64,000 nt of DNA from the NCBI RefSeq assembly GCF_002896855.1, contig NZ_CP021850.1, positions 1,575,665 through 1,639,664 on the forward strand, in the 5' to 3' direction. The stretch's first letter is position 1. Every line of letters begins with the position of its first letter. Below the pieces are notes generated by a model that was given only the letters and a program-made list of their open reading frames with translations, ran no database searches and was not told the origin of the DNA. Both the position numbers and the translations under genes were made by a program. The stretch is from Clostridium thermosuccinogenes. GTDB lineage: Bacteria > Bacillota > Clostridia > Acetivibrionales > DSM-5807. This document shows, piece by piece, positions 18,069-26,858 of the stretch.

Positions 18069-18769
18069 ACAGTGGAAGCAATATTGCATCAAATGTGGAG
18101 GAAGTCCGCAAAAGGATTGCCGCTGCTGCTGAAAGAGGCGGAAGAAAGGCGGAGGATGTTCATATCATTGCTGTAACCAAAACCATGGGAGTAGACGTCA
18201 TAAAGGAAGCAGTGGATGCAGGAGTTTATGATCTCGGTGAAAACAGGGTTCAGGAGCTCATGGAGAAATACGACCATATTGGTGGGGGGTGCAGATGGCA
18301 TCTCATCGGCCATTTACAGACCAACAAGGTGAAATACATTATCGACAAGGTAAGCCTGATACATTCCGTAGACAGCCTTGAGCTGGTACAGGAAATTCAG
18401 AAGCGGGCAGAAAAGGCAGGGAAGGTTATGGATATCCTGATACAGGTCAATGTTTCGGGAGAAGAGTCAAAATTCGGGATATCCCCTGAGCAGGTGAGGG
18501 ATTTTCTCCTTGGCATTAACGGATATAAAAACATACGGGTAAGGGGGCTTATGACTGTCGCTCCTTTTGCTGAAAACCCTGAGGAAATAAGATGGGTTTT
18601 TAGAGATTTACACAAAATATTTATTGACATAAAGCAAGAAAGAATTGATAATATATATATGGATTATCTTTCCATGGGCATGAGTAATGATTTTGAGGTT
18701 GCCGTGGAAGAGGGTGCCAACATGGTAAGGATTGGTACGGCGATTTTTGGCAGGCGTAATTATACGTAA
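18065..18769 (+). CDS. ylmE: PLP homeostasis protein YggS/YlmE
   Basis: A 234-residue PLP-binding protein of the YggS/PROSC family. The cofactor Lys lies in IIAVTKT (about residue 37); further blocks are LGENRVQEL, WHLIGHLQTNKVKYI, LIQVNVSGEESKFG, RGLMTVAPF and LSMGMSNDFEVAVEEGANMVRIGTAIFG (split here by its known SMGMS phosphate site). It regulates free PLP and amino-acid balance. The start overlaps the preceding gene's stop, and sepF follows after 49 bases, the usual Firmicute division-cluster order. Confidence 0.95.
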   Translation: MNSGSNIASNVEEVRKRIAAAAERGGRKAEDVHIIAVTKTMGVDVIKEAVDAGVYDLGENRVQELMEKYDHIGGGCRWHLIGHLQTNKVKYIIDKVSLIHSVDSLELVQEIQKRAEKAGKVMDILIQVNVSGEESKFGISPEQVRDFLLGINGYKNIRVRGLMTVAPFAENPEEIRWVFRDLHKIFIDIKQERIDNIYMDYLSMGMSNDFEVAVEEGANMVRIGTAIFGRRNYT

Positions 18770-18818
18770 ACTGCCTTAGATATAATTTTTACAAAAGAAA
18801 ACAAGGAGGGCTTTAACA

Positions 18819-19274
18819 ATGGCAAGTTTGATTAACAAGATGCTTAATTTTGTAGGTTGGGAAAGTGAAGAAGAGGAAGAAGAAGTTGTTGATGTGGAAG
18901 ATACTTCCAAAGAAGAGGTGTTGCAGCCTCAGTTTCTCCAACCGAGCCAGAAAAGGCAGCAGGGCAAGGTGGTTAATATCCACTCTGCAAGCCAGTTCAA
19001 AGTAGTAATTATACAACCTGAGAGTTTCGATGATGCTCAGGATATATGTGAGCATCTTAAGAGCAAAAAGCCTGTTGTTATAAACCTTGAAAACATGGAT
19101 AAAGACAATGCTCAAAGGGTAATTGACTTTTTGAGCGGCTCCGTATATGCACTGGACGGCAGTATCCAGAAGGTTTCAAACGGAATTTTTATAATTGCTC
19201 CGAACAATGTCGACCTTATGGGAGATTTTAAAGACGAATTGAGAAATAAAGGAGTATTCTCCTGGGCAAAATAG
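18819..19274 (+). CDS. sepF: Cell division protein SepF
   Basis: A 151-residue protein: an N-terminal amphipathic membrane-targeting helix (ASLINKMLNFVGW), an acidic linker rich in Glu, and a C-terminal SepF domain (KVVIIQPESFDDAQDICEHL, VVINLENMDKDNAQRVIDFL with the SGSVYALDG block). It binds FtsZ and shapes FtsZ bundles at the septum. ATG 18819 follows AAGGAGGG. It is probably co-transcribed with ylmE and ylmG. Confidence 0.96.
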   Translation: MASLINKMLNFVGWESEEEEEEVVDVEDTSKEEVLQPQFLQPSQKRQQGKVVNIHSASQFKVVIIQPESFDDAQDICEHLKSKKPVVINLENMDKDNAQRVIDFLSGSVYALDGSIQKVSNGIFIIAPNNVDLMGDFKDELRNKGVFSWAK

Positions 19275-19303
19275 TTGTCAGGGGTGATTCCGGAGGAATT
19301 TAA

Positions 19304-19573
19304 ATGAACATAATTTATAATGCGTTTGATTTGCTTTTGGCGTTCATAGAGTACGCAATTTTGGCGCGGGTACTTTTGTCATGGTTTCCCATCTCAAGGG
19401 ACAACCAGTTTATAAGGCTGCTTTATCAGATAACCGAACCAATACTTGCTCCAGTAAGAAACCTTATAGAGCGTACTTCCTCAGGAAGATACATGATGCT
19501 GGACTTTTCCCCGATTGTTGTGTTTTTGATAATAGGCCTGATACGGAACATATTAAGAAGATTTTTATTTTAA
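19304..19573 (+). CDS. ylmG: YggT-family membrane protein YlmG
   Basis: An 89-residue protein with two membrane helices (about 6-22 and 62-82). The YggT family pattern is seen in ARVLLSWFPISRDN and ITEPILAPVRNLIER, and LDFSPIVVFLII. Members are found with sepF in Firmicutes, Actinobacteria and cyanobacteria and are linked to division or envelope assembly. It starts 29 bases after sepF with GGAGG at 19292-19296. Confidence 0.93.
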   Translation: MNIIYNAFDLLLAFIEYAILARVLLSWFPISRDNQFIRLLYQITEPILAPVRNLIERTSSGRYMMLDFSPIVVFLIIGLIRNILRRFLF

Positions 19574-19617
19574 CAGACAAAATAAGCGTTCGATTATACG
19601 GACTTTAGCCTTGATAA

Positions 19618-19722
19618 AGGACGCAAATGGAGCAGGGACTATCCGAACTAATGCCTGTGGAGATGGTAGGTTGCGAGCTTGATGAGGCAGGAAGCCTACG
19701 ATTTTGGTCGTGGGAGGTTTTA
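19618..19722 (+). mobile_element. Remnant of an IS200/IS605-type right end (TnpB C-terminus/omega-RNA scaffold)
   Basis: The sequence just before ylmH reads, in one frame, GTIRTNACGDGRL, which resembles the NACGDG end of TnpB proteins, and after a frame change ELDEAGSLR, like the usual EAGS tail. It closes with a hairpin, CCTACGA (19695-19701) with TCGTGGG (19708-19714), and then AGG, as at TnpB element right ends. No tnpA or full tnpB is present. It appears to be a decayed end left between ylmG and ylmH, and would be part of the ylmH leader. Confidence 0.55.
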
Positions 19723-19735
19723 CTTAGGATTTTAT

Positions 19736-20527
19736 ATGACAAACAGAGAAAGGATTTTACAGAAAGCTACAAACATAGAGGACAAGTTGCTTCTATCCAG
19801 GATTCTGGACAGAGCTTCAAAAGCTGAAGAAATATGCGATTTCGTGTGGACGGATTTTCTTGATCCCCACCAGAGAAATGTTGCAGAAAAGGCTTTAACC
19901 GCCATGAGGGATGTGGATTATGCATTCAGCGGCGGTTATGATGATGCAGAAAGGGTTGTTATTGTTTTCAACCCTAATTTTATGTCTTTTGAGGATTTGG
20001 ACCCCGGTAGAATTTTTAAGGTTATAGATGTAAGCGTAAAGGGGAAGGAAACCTTATCCCACCGGGATTATCTGGGTTCTTTGATGGGATTGGGTATTAA
20101 ACGGGAAAAAATAGGCGATATTCTTGTAAGGGAAGGTTCATGCAGCATCATCACCCTGAGCGATATAGCGGAATATATAAAATATAATCTGACAAAAGTA
20201 GGTAATTCCAGAGTGGAGACCGAAATATCGGAAATTGAAGATTTGCGACTCCCGGAGCGGAAGGTCAAGGAAATAAGAACAACGGTTGCTTCCTTAAGGC
20301 TTGACTGCATTACCGGGGCGGGATATGGCATATCAAGAACCAAAGCGTCGGATTTGATCAAGGCGGAAAAGGTAAATGTAAATTGGGAACTGGAAACGAG
20401 TCTTACCAGGCAACTCAAAGCCGGAGATACGATTTCTGTGAGAGGTAAAGGCCGGGTTGTCGTGGAGGAAATAGGTTGCCCCACGAAAAAAGGTCGTATT
20501 GGGGTATTACTAAAGAAATTTATATAA
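19736..20527 (+). CDS. ylmH: YlmH, S4-domain RNA-binding protein (RqcP-related)
   Basis: About 263 residues: an N-terminal domain (RERILQKATNIEDKLLLSRI, FTDFLDPHQRN-like VWTDFLDPHQRNVAEKAL) and a C-terminal S4 domain (SLRLDCITGAGYGISRTKAS, VNVNWELETSL). YlmH acts on stalled 50S subunits and can stand in for RqcP in ribosome-associated quality control. I start at ATG 19736 after AGGA; ATG 19679 is in frame but its extra residues read into the insertion-element remnant. divIVA follows 15 bases later. Confidence 0.92.
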   Translation: MTNRERILQKATNIEDKLLLSRILDRASKAEEICDFVWTDFLDPHQRNVAEKALTAMRDVDYAFSGGYDDAERVVIVFNPNFMSFEDLDPGRIFKVIDVSVKGKETLSHRDYLGSLMGLGIKREKIGDILVREGSCSIITLSDIAEYIKYNLTKVGNSRVETEISEIEDLRLPERKVKEIRTTVASLRLDCITGAGYGISRTKASDLIKAEKVNVNWELETSLTRQLKAGDTISVRGKGRVVVEEIGCPTKKGRIGVLLKKFI

Positions 20528-20541
20528 GAGAGGTGTTGAAA

Positions 20542-21003
20542 ATGAATTACAGTCCGAATGATTTGCAGAATATCACTTTTAAAAAATCCGTAATGGGTTA
20601 CAGCGAAGATGCTGTTAATGAAGTGTTGGATAAAATCATAGAGGATTATACTGAGTACATACGGGAAAACATTGAATTAAAGGACAGGATTGCTGTGCTT
20701 AATGAAGGCATGCAGCATTACAAGAACATTGAAGATTCCTTGCAGAACACCCTCCTTGTAGCCCAGCAGACCAGCGAGGAAGTTAAGAAAAACGCCTATG
20801 AAAAAGCCGACAATATCATTAAGGAAGCTGAACTAAAAGCTCAGAAGATAATCAATGATGCCAATCAGGAAGTGATTAAGATAAAGTTTGAATATGAGGA
20901 GTTGAAAAAGAAGCTTCATGTATTCAAATCAAAATCCGAGACTCTGCTGCTTTCCCAGCTGGAGATACTGCGGCAGATGTTTGGAGATGACGACGATACT
21001 TGA
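20542..21003 (+). CDS. divIVA: DivIVA-domain protein
   Basis: A 153-residue protein starting with MNYSPNDLQNITFKKSVMGY, the DivIVA membrane-binding crossed-beta region, followed by the family's SEDAVNEVLDKIIEDY and a long coiled coil to the end. DivIVA/GpsB proteins recognise curved membrane at poles and septa and recruit partners in division and sporulation. GAGAGGTG gives the ribosome-binding site for ATG 20542. Its stop codon overlaps the -35 box of the ileS promoter. Confidence 0.95.
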   Translation: MNYSPNDLQNITFKKSVMGYSEDAVNEVLDKIIEDYTEYIRENIELKDRIAVLNEGMQHYKNIEDSLQNTLLVAQQTSEEVKKNAYEKADNIIKEAELKAQKIINDANQEVIKIKFEYEELKKKLHVFKSKSETLLLSQLEILRQMFGDDDDT

Positions 21004-21029
21004 CATGGAATTGCACAATATAGTATAAT
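21000..21029 (+). promoter_or_regulatory. Promoter of the ileS T-box leader
   Basis: TTGACA (21000-21005), 18 bases, TATAAT (21024-21029). The -35 overlaps the TGA stop of divIVA. Predicted start is near 21036. Confidence 0.8.
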
Positions 21030-21035
21030 CTGTAA

Positions 21036-21394
21036 TCAGAACAATTTGAATATATCGTAAATACGATGATTGGAAAGAGTATAAGGCGACACTTTTATAG
21101 AGAGCAGGTGATGGTGGAAATCCTGTAAAGTTACCCTTAGAAAATCATCCATGAGTAGCAGCCTGAAATCTTGGTCAGAGTAAGGTATGCCGGCAAAAAC
21201 CGTTATGAAATGAAGTGATTATAACACAGAAAAGCCAGCTTCGGTAGTGGTCCGTATTCTAAGTCGGATACATGGGCTTGGATATGGAATAACATGAACT
21301 TCCGTTACGGCTGGGTTTCTGTTAAGTCATAATAATTTGGGTGGTACCGCGTGAGTTATACCCTCTCGTCCCTTTACGGATGAGAGGGTTTTTT
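21036..21394 (+). promoter_or_regulatory. T-box riboswitch controlling ileS
   Basis: The T-box sequence GGGTGGTACCGCG is at 21339-21351 and is followed by a terminator: an 11-bp stem, 21361-21371 with 21378-21388 around CTTTAC, and six T (21389-21394). Stem I features include GAGAGCAGGTGATGGTGGAA at about 21100-21119 and CATGAGTAGCAGC after the specifier region. ATC triplets at 21144-21146 and 21147-21149 lie where the specifier codon is expected and fit isoleucine. Uncharged tRNA-Ile would pair and favour the antiterminator. A further 300 bases of untranslated leader with no clear structure lie between the terminator and ileS. Confidence 0.95.
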
Positions 21395-21701
21395 GATGCA
21401 GGGGAGTTAATTCCCATGCTGCCTGAATTGATACACCTTTCGATAGGCGTTTTGAAAGTATAAAGCATATATGTGTTAAAACCAAAATCAATACTTATGT
21501 ATTTATGGCAGTAACGATGAAACATTAATAGTCAGACATGACTGGCAGGAAATCGCATAGAAAAGCATAAACCAGCAAAAGATATTATGTTATATAAAGA
21601 CAAAAAAATGCAAATAAAGCTCGAGCCAGACATAAGTTACATGCAGAGCTTTGACAAATAGAAATATGTGAATTTTTATAGAATTTTCAGGAGGGAGAGC
21701 C

Positions 21702-24700
21702 ATGTACGAAAAAGTGTCTACAAGCCTGAACTTCGTTGATAGAGAGAAAGAAGTTCTGGAATTCTGGAAAAAGAACAACATATTTGAAAAAAGTATAGAA
21801 TCTCGTGAAGGAGGCCCTACCTATACATTTTATGATGGGCCGCCGACAGCAAACGGAATGCCCCATATAGGACATATCCTTACCCGCGTCATCAAGGACA
21901 TAATACCCAGGTACAGGACGATGAAAGGCTACAAGGTTCTCAGGAAAGCCGGTTGGGATACCCATGGGCTTCCGGTGGAGCTGGAAGTGGAAAAACAGTT
22001 GGGCATAAACGGCAAATCCCAGATAGAGAACTATGGCGTTGAGCCCTTCATCAAGCAGTGTAAGCAAAGCGTATGGAAATACAAGAATGAATGGGAGAAA
22101 ATGAGTGACAGGGTAGGTTACTGGGCTGATATGGAAAATCCCTATGTAACCTATGACAACAACTATATTGAGTCGGAATGGTGGGCTCTTAAGAAGATAT
22201 GGGAGCAGGGACTGCTTTATAAAGGACACAAGATAGTACCCTACTGTCCGCGCTGCGGAACTGCGCTGTCAAGCCATGAAGTTGCTCAGGGATATAAGGA
22301 TGTAAAGGAAACATCAATTTATGTGAAGTTCCGCGTAAAAGGCGAGGAACAGGTATACCTGATGGCATGGACCACTACACCGTGGACTTTGCCTTCCAAC
22401 GTAGCGCTAACGGTTAATCCTGATGAAACCTATGTCAAAGCAAAATGCTCGGATGAGGTGTATATCCTGGCGGAAGCTCTGGCTGAAACTGTGCTCAAGG
22501 AAGAATTTGAAGTACTGGAACGGGTTCAGGGAAAAGATCTCATCGGTATGGAATATGAACCTCTCTTTGATTTTGTGGTACCGGATAAGAAAGCATATTA
22601 CGTGGTTGGAGGAGACTTCGTCACATTGACGGACGGTACCGGAATAGTGCACACAGCGCCTGCTTTTGGTGAAGATGACGCAAGGGTGGGAAGGGCATAT
22701 GACCTGCCTTTCGTTCAGCTGGTAAACGAGCAGGGAAGGTTTGTGGATGCCGTAAAGCCATGGAAAGGCGTTTTCGTGAAGGATGCCGACCGTGAAATCA
22801 TAAGCCATTTGGATCAAAGGAATCTTTTATACAAAGCTATGGATTATGAGCATTCCTATCCTTTCTGCTGGAGATGTGATACTCCGCTGCTGTACTATGC
22901 CAGGGACACATGGTTCATAAAAATGACGGAAGTAAAGGATAGATTGATTAAGAATAACCGCACGGTTAACTGGCTCCCGGAGAACATTAAGGAAGGACGT
23001 TTTGGAAACTTCCTGGAGAATGTTGTGGACTGGGGACTTAGCCGTGAAAGGTATTGGGGAACTCCTCTTCCCATATGGGAATGTGAATGCGGCCACAGGC
23101 ATGTTGTAGGAAGCATTGCAGAACTTAAGGAAATGGGAGAGAATGTGCCGGAGGATATCGAGCTTCATAAGCCATACATTGACAATGTATATCTCAAATG
23201 CCCGAAATGTAAGACAGGCAGGATGAAGAGGGTAACAGAGGTTATAGACTGCTGGTTTGATTCCGGCTCAATGCCTTTTGCCCAATGGCATTATCCCTTT
23301 GAAAACGAGGACTTGTTCAAAGACAATTTCCCTGCTGATTTCATAAGTGAAGCAATCGACCAGACCCGTGGATGGTTTTACTCTCTCATGGCCATATCCA
23401 CGCTGCTGTTTGATCAGTCACCCTTCAAAAACTGTATAGTTATGGGCCATGTGAATGATAAAGACGGTCAGAAAATGAGCAAGCATAAAGGAAATGTGGT
23501 AGATCCGTGGACAGTACTGGATAAACAGGGAGCTGATGCAGTCCGCTGGTATTTCTATACTGAAAGCGCACCGTGGCTTCCCAGCCGTTTCTACGAGGAA
23601 GCTGTAAGCGAAGCCCAAAGGAAGTTTATGGGTACTCTCTGGAATACCTATGCTTTCTATGTGCTTTATGCAAATATTGACCAGTTTGACCCGACCAAGT
23701 ATGAACTGGATTTTGAAAAGCTGTCCGTTATGGATAAGTGGATCTTGTCAAGACTGCACACTTTGATAGGAATTGTGGATAAGAACCTTGAGAACTACAG
23801 GATTACTGAGTCTGCCAGGGCAATAGAAGATTTTGTAGATGAGCTGAGCAACTGGTATGTAAGAAGGAGCAGGGAACGTTTCTGGCAGAAGGAAATGAAC
23901 CAGGACAAGATAAACGCGTATATGACTCTCAATACGGTGCTTGTCACTGTTGCAAAGCTGTCCGCTCCTTTTGTACCTTTTATGGCGGAGGCCATGTACA
24001 GGAACCTGGTGAAGACTGTAGATCCCAATGCGCCTGAAAGCGTTCATATGTGTGATTTCCCTGTGGTGGATGAAACCTTTGTGGATGCTGAGCTGGAAAA
24101 GAACATGGAGCTGGTGCTGAAAATAGTGGTAGAAGGCCGCGCTTGCAGAAATACTGCCAACATAAAGAACCGCCAGCCTTTGGGCAAAATGTTCGTAAAA
24201 TCGGAATTCGAGCTGCCGGAGACCTTCAGGGAACTTGTAATGGATGAGCTGAATGTAAAAGAGCTTATATTCACCAATGACGCAAAACATTTTACCACCT
24301 ACAAATTTAAACCTCAGCTCAGAACATTGGGACCCAGATACGGCAAGCTGGTGCCTAAAATAGCACAAGTCCTGGCGGGATTGGACGGAAATGAAGCCAT
24401 GGACATATTGGATAAGGGTGAAAAACTGACCTTTGAAGTGGACGGAACAGCAATTGAGCTGGCAAAGGACGACGTCCTGATAGAAACAGCCCAGAAGGAA
24501 GGCTATGTTTCCGAGACGGACAGGGATGTCACCGTAATATTGGATACCAACCTCACTCCTGAACTGGTGGAGGAAGGCTTTGTCCGGGAGATAATCAGCA
24601 AGGTGCAGACAATGAGAAAAGAAGCCGGATTTGAGGTTATGGACCATATTAAGCTTTACTACAATGGAAATGAAAAAATAGCGGAAATAATGAGAAACAA

Positions 24701-24821
24701 CATGGCAACTATCTGTGATGAAGTTCTGGCCGACAGCGCTGAAGAAGGAAGCGCCGAAGGCTACGGCAAGGAATGGAATATAAACGGCGAAAAGGTATTC
24801 ATGGTAGTTGTGAAAGTATAA
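21702..24821 (+). CDS. ileS: Isoleucyl-tRNA synthetase, eukaryote-like (type 2)
   Basis: A 1039-residue class I synthetase charging tRNA-Ile. The HIGH motif is in GPPTANGMPHIGH (about residues 46-58) and the KMSKS loop is DGQKMSKHKGNVV. Length and both motif contexts match the IleS2 clade found in eukaryotes and in some bacteria, rather than the usual bacterial IleS1 (GPPYANG-IHIGH); IleS2 enzymes are generally insensitive to mupirocin. The central editing domain (WTTTPWTLPSN) and zinc-binding cysteine pairs (CPRCGTALSSHE; CPKCKTGRMKRV) are present. Expression is set by the T-box leader. Confidence 0.97.
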   Translation: MYEKVSTSLNFVDREKEVLEFWKKNNIFEKSIESREGGPTYTFYDGPPTANGMPHIGHILTRVIKDIIPRYRTMKGYKVLRKAGWDTHGLPVELEVEKQLGINGKSQIENYGVEPFIKQCKQSVWKYKNEWEKMSDRVGYWADMENPYVTYDNNYIESEWWALKKIWEQGLLYKGHKIVPYCPRCGTALSSHEVAQGYKDVKETSIYVKFRVKGEEQVYLMAWTTTPWTLPSNVALTVNPDETYVKAKCSDEVYILAEALAETVLKEEFEVLERVQGKDLIGMEYEPLFDFVVPDKKAYYVVGGDFVTLTDGTGIVHTAPAFGEDDARVGRAYDLPFVQLVNEQGRFVDAVKPWKGVFVKDADREIISHLDQRNLLYKAMDYEHSYPFCWRCDTPLLYYARDTWFIKMTEVKDRLIKNNRTVNWLPENIKEGRFGNFLENVVDWGLSRERYWGTPLPIWECECGHRHVVGSIAELKEMGENVPEDIELHKPYIDNVYLKCPKCKTGRMKRVTEVIDCWFDSGSMPFAQWHYPFENEDLFKDNFPADFISEAIDQTRGWFYSLMAISTLLFDQSPFKNCIVMGHVNDKDGQKMSKHKGNVVDPWTVLDKQGADAVRWYFYTESAPWLPSRFYEEAVSEAQRKFMGTLWNTYAFYVLYANIDQFDPTKYELDFEKLSVMDKWILSRLHTLIGIVDKNLENYRITESARAIEDFVDELSNWYVRRSRERFWQKEMNQDKINAYMTLNTVLVTVAKLSAPFVPFMAEAMYRNLVKTVDPNAPESVHMCDFPVVDETFVDAELEKNMELVLKIVVEGRACRNTANIKNRQPLGKMFVKSEFELPETFRELVMDELNVKELIFTNDAKHFTTYKFKPQLRTLGPRYGKLVPKIAQVLAGLDGNEAMDILDKGEKLTFEVDGTAIELAKDDVLIETAQKEGYVSETDRDVTVILDTNLTPELVEEGFVREIISKVQTMRKEAGFEVMDHIKLYYNGNEKIAEIMRNNMATICDEVLADSAEEGSAEGYGKEWNINGEKVFMVVVKV

Positions 24822-24838
24822 GTTATCGAGTAAGAGAA

Positions 24839-24930
24839 GAATTCAGCTAATGCAAGCTTGATTTGCTCTTGAACTGATTATAAGCTATTGTTTGTAAACT
24901 TCGGAGCAATAAGCTTGCTTGGCTGAATTC
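24839..24930. repeat. Palindromic dispersed repeat, copy 1 (GAATTCAGC ends)
   Basis: A 92-base imperfect palindrome: GAATTCAGCTAATGCAAGCT from 24839 is matched by the complement of the stretch ending TTGGCTGAATTC at 24930; about 27 of 30 positions pair. It shares its ends with a second copy at 40426-40540 but differs in the middle of the stem. It lies between ileS and aroB and could fold into a long hairpin in either transcript. Confidence 0.65.
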
Positions 24931-24971
24931 AGACTATTTATAAAATAAAAAGGTTGCTTGGTGAACAAACT

Positions 24972-26051
24972 ATGATTAAAATGAGCATTAATCTGGGTGA
25001 AAGAAGCTATCCCATATACATTGCCACCAATTACGCCGATATCGGCAAAAGCATAGCCTCTGCGAGGCTTAGCGGCAAAATGGTTTTGATAACCGACACC
25101 AATGTAGATATGCATCAAGCGGATGAGTGCATCAATGCATTGAAGGAATCCGGCTATGATGTCCACAAATATGTGATTGCCGCCGGAGAAGAAAATAAGA
25201 ACCTGGACACAGTCAACGAAATATACCGGTATCTGGTGAAACAGAAGCTGGAAAGGAATTCGGTATTAATTGCCCTTGGAGGCGGCGTAGTAGGGGATAT
25301 TACGGGATTCGTGGCTGCCACCTTCCTCAGGGGGATAAATTTCGTCCAGGTGCCTACTACCCTTATCGCCCAAGCCGACAGCAGTGTCGGCGGAAAGGTG
25401 GGGGTTGACTTTGAAGGCAGCAAGAATATAATTGGAGCTTTCTATCAGCCCAGACTGGTTTACATAAATGTAAATTCACTGAAGACGCTGCCTAAGCGCG
25501 AGGTTCAAGCAGGGCTGGCTGAAGTCGTAAAACACGGCATTATAAAGGATAGGGACTTTTTTGATTATGTTGAATATAATTTGAATAAGATTTTTGAATT
25601 CAAAGAGGATGTGCTCCAGTTTACCGCCAGAGCAAACTGCTCCATTAAGGGGAGCGTGGTGGAAGAGGATGAAAGGGAAGGCGGCTTAAGAGCCATACTG
25701 AATTTCGGCCATACGATAGGTCATGCGGTGGAGAGTGTGTCAGGCTTTCAACTGCTCCATGGAGAATGCGTGTCCATAGGTATGGTAGGAGCTTTCAAAA
25801 TGGCTCAGCATCTTGGTATGGTTGATGCAAAGGAATCGGACAGAGTTATAGGGCTTCTTGAAAGGATTGGACTGCCCACTGGGATAAAGGGCATGGATGT
25901 TGATAAGGTCTTTGCGCAGATGTACCATGACAAAAAGATAAAGAACAATAAGCTTGTTTTCATCCTTCCGAAAAGGATCGGCGAGGTGCTGCAGATCAGC
26001 ATCGACGATACGGCATTGATCAAAGAGGTGCTGCAGGAGCTGGCTCAGTAA
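24972..26051 (+). CDS. aroB: 3-dehydroquinate synthase
   Basis: About 359 residues from ATG 24972 (upstream in-frame start at 24954 lacks a better site). It converts DAHP to 3-dehydroquinate in the shikimate pathway. NAD-binding GGGVVGDITGFVAATFLRG and VPTTLIAQADSSVGGKVGVD are intact, as are the metal ligands Glu in QAGLAEVVKHG, His in NFGHTIGHAVE and His in LLHGECVSIGM. It is alone here, without other aro genes, with the palindromic repeat just upstream and a terminator about 220 bases downstream. Confidence 0.96.
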   Translation: MIKMSINLGERSYPIYIATNYADIGKSIASARLSGKMVLITDTNVDMHQADECINALKESGYDVHKYVIAAGEENKNLDTVNEIYRYLVKQKLERNSVLIALGGGVVGDITGFVAATFLRGINFVQVPTTLIAQADSSVGGKVGVDFEGSKNIIGAFYQPRLVYINVNSLKTLPKREVQAGLAEVVKHGIIKDRDFFDYVEYNLNKIFEFKEDVLQFTARANCSIKGSVVEEDEREGGLRAILNFGHTIGHAVESVSGFQLLHGECVSIGMVGAFKMAQHLGMVDAKESDRVIGLLERIGLPTGIKGMDVDKVFAQMYHDKKIKNNKLVFILPKRIGEVLQISIDDTALIKEVLQELAQ

Positions 26052-26268
26052 CTCAAGATCTTATATTATATCTATACGCGTTGAGTTAACTCATCGTGCC
26101 AGCCTTTCCTAAGCATGGTTTCAAGTTGAAGAGATATATAATTAATAGAAATGTAAATCTCCAATTTCTTGTACAGCTGCTCATGCTCATAAAGCTGCAC
26201 CAATAATGAAAATAACATTCATATTTACATGTTGGGAAGTTAAAAAAGAGAATACTTGTATAAGTTAT

Positions 26269-26303
26269 GTCCGGGAAATAAAAGCTTTCCCGGACAATTT
26301 TTT
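26269..26303 (+). terminator. Terminator downstream of aroB
   Basis: GTCCGGGAAA (26269-26278) pairs with TTTCCCGGAC (26286-26295), then AATTTTTT. It is the first strong stop after aroB. Confidence 0.9.
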
Positions 26304-26858
26304 ATAGGTAATACAGGCATTCGAACCGCAGCTTGTTTTCAGATCATATAAAACTGCATCATGATGCTGACCATCTTACCATATTGAGACTTTTGACATA
26401 TGGAATGAAGCTGAAATTTTGAAATAGCCAAAGAGAAGAAACAGTGGCCTTTTGCAAATACAAAAGACAATTTTCAATGTTCAAGTCAAAAAGCAATATA
26501 GGGATTGGTCAAATATCATCTTTAAGTTACAATAATACACTTTATAAATAGTCACATCTCATGTAAACTTATAAGAGCAGGACTCTACCCTAAAAGATGT
26601 TTTTGCATTTTTATTTTAGCAGTGTTTTTATTGCTAACCGGTTATATTAGTAAATAACGAAACTTAAAGCTATGTTAACTTATCCGAGCTGCACTAAATT
26701 ATCTGGAAATGTTTGTGTAAATGCATGGTTTGTAATTTTGCTAAATATGTAGCTTAGCTTCTATGGAATTGAAATCTTGAAAAGACAAAAAGTCAGAAGT
26801 TTGTTTCGGTATGGATGGTAAGCCAATACACCAAAAAGTTGGTGAAAGGAGGCTACTT
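26304..26858. other. AT-rich intergenic region without recognised features
   Basis: About 550 AT-rich bases between the terminator and the AraC-type regulator. I see no ORF of note, no riboswitch motif and no well-spaced promoter that I would defend; the regulator's AAAGGAGG site closes the region. Confidence 0.5.

Noticed and set aside
21687-22229. 180-codon minus-strand frame across the ileS start
   Set aside because: Antisense to ileS with no start signals.
23748-24647. 299-codon minus-strand frame inside ileS
   Set aside because: Antisense shadow of a conserved synthetase; His/Cys/Tyr-rich composition typical of a reversed codon frame.
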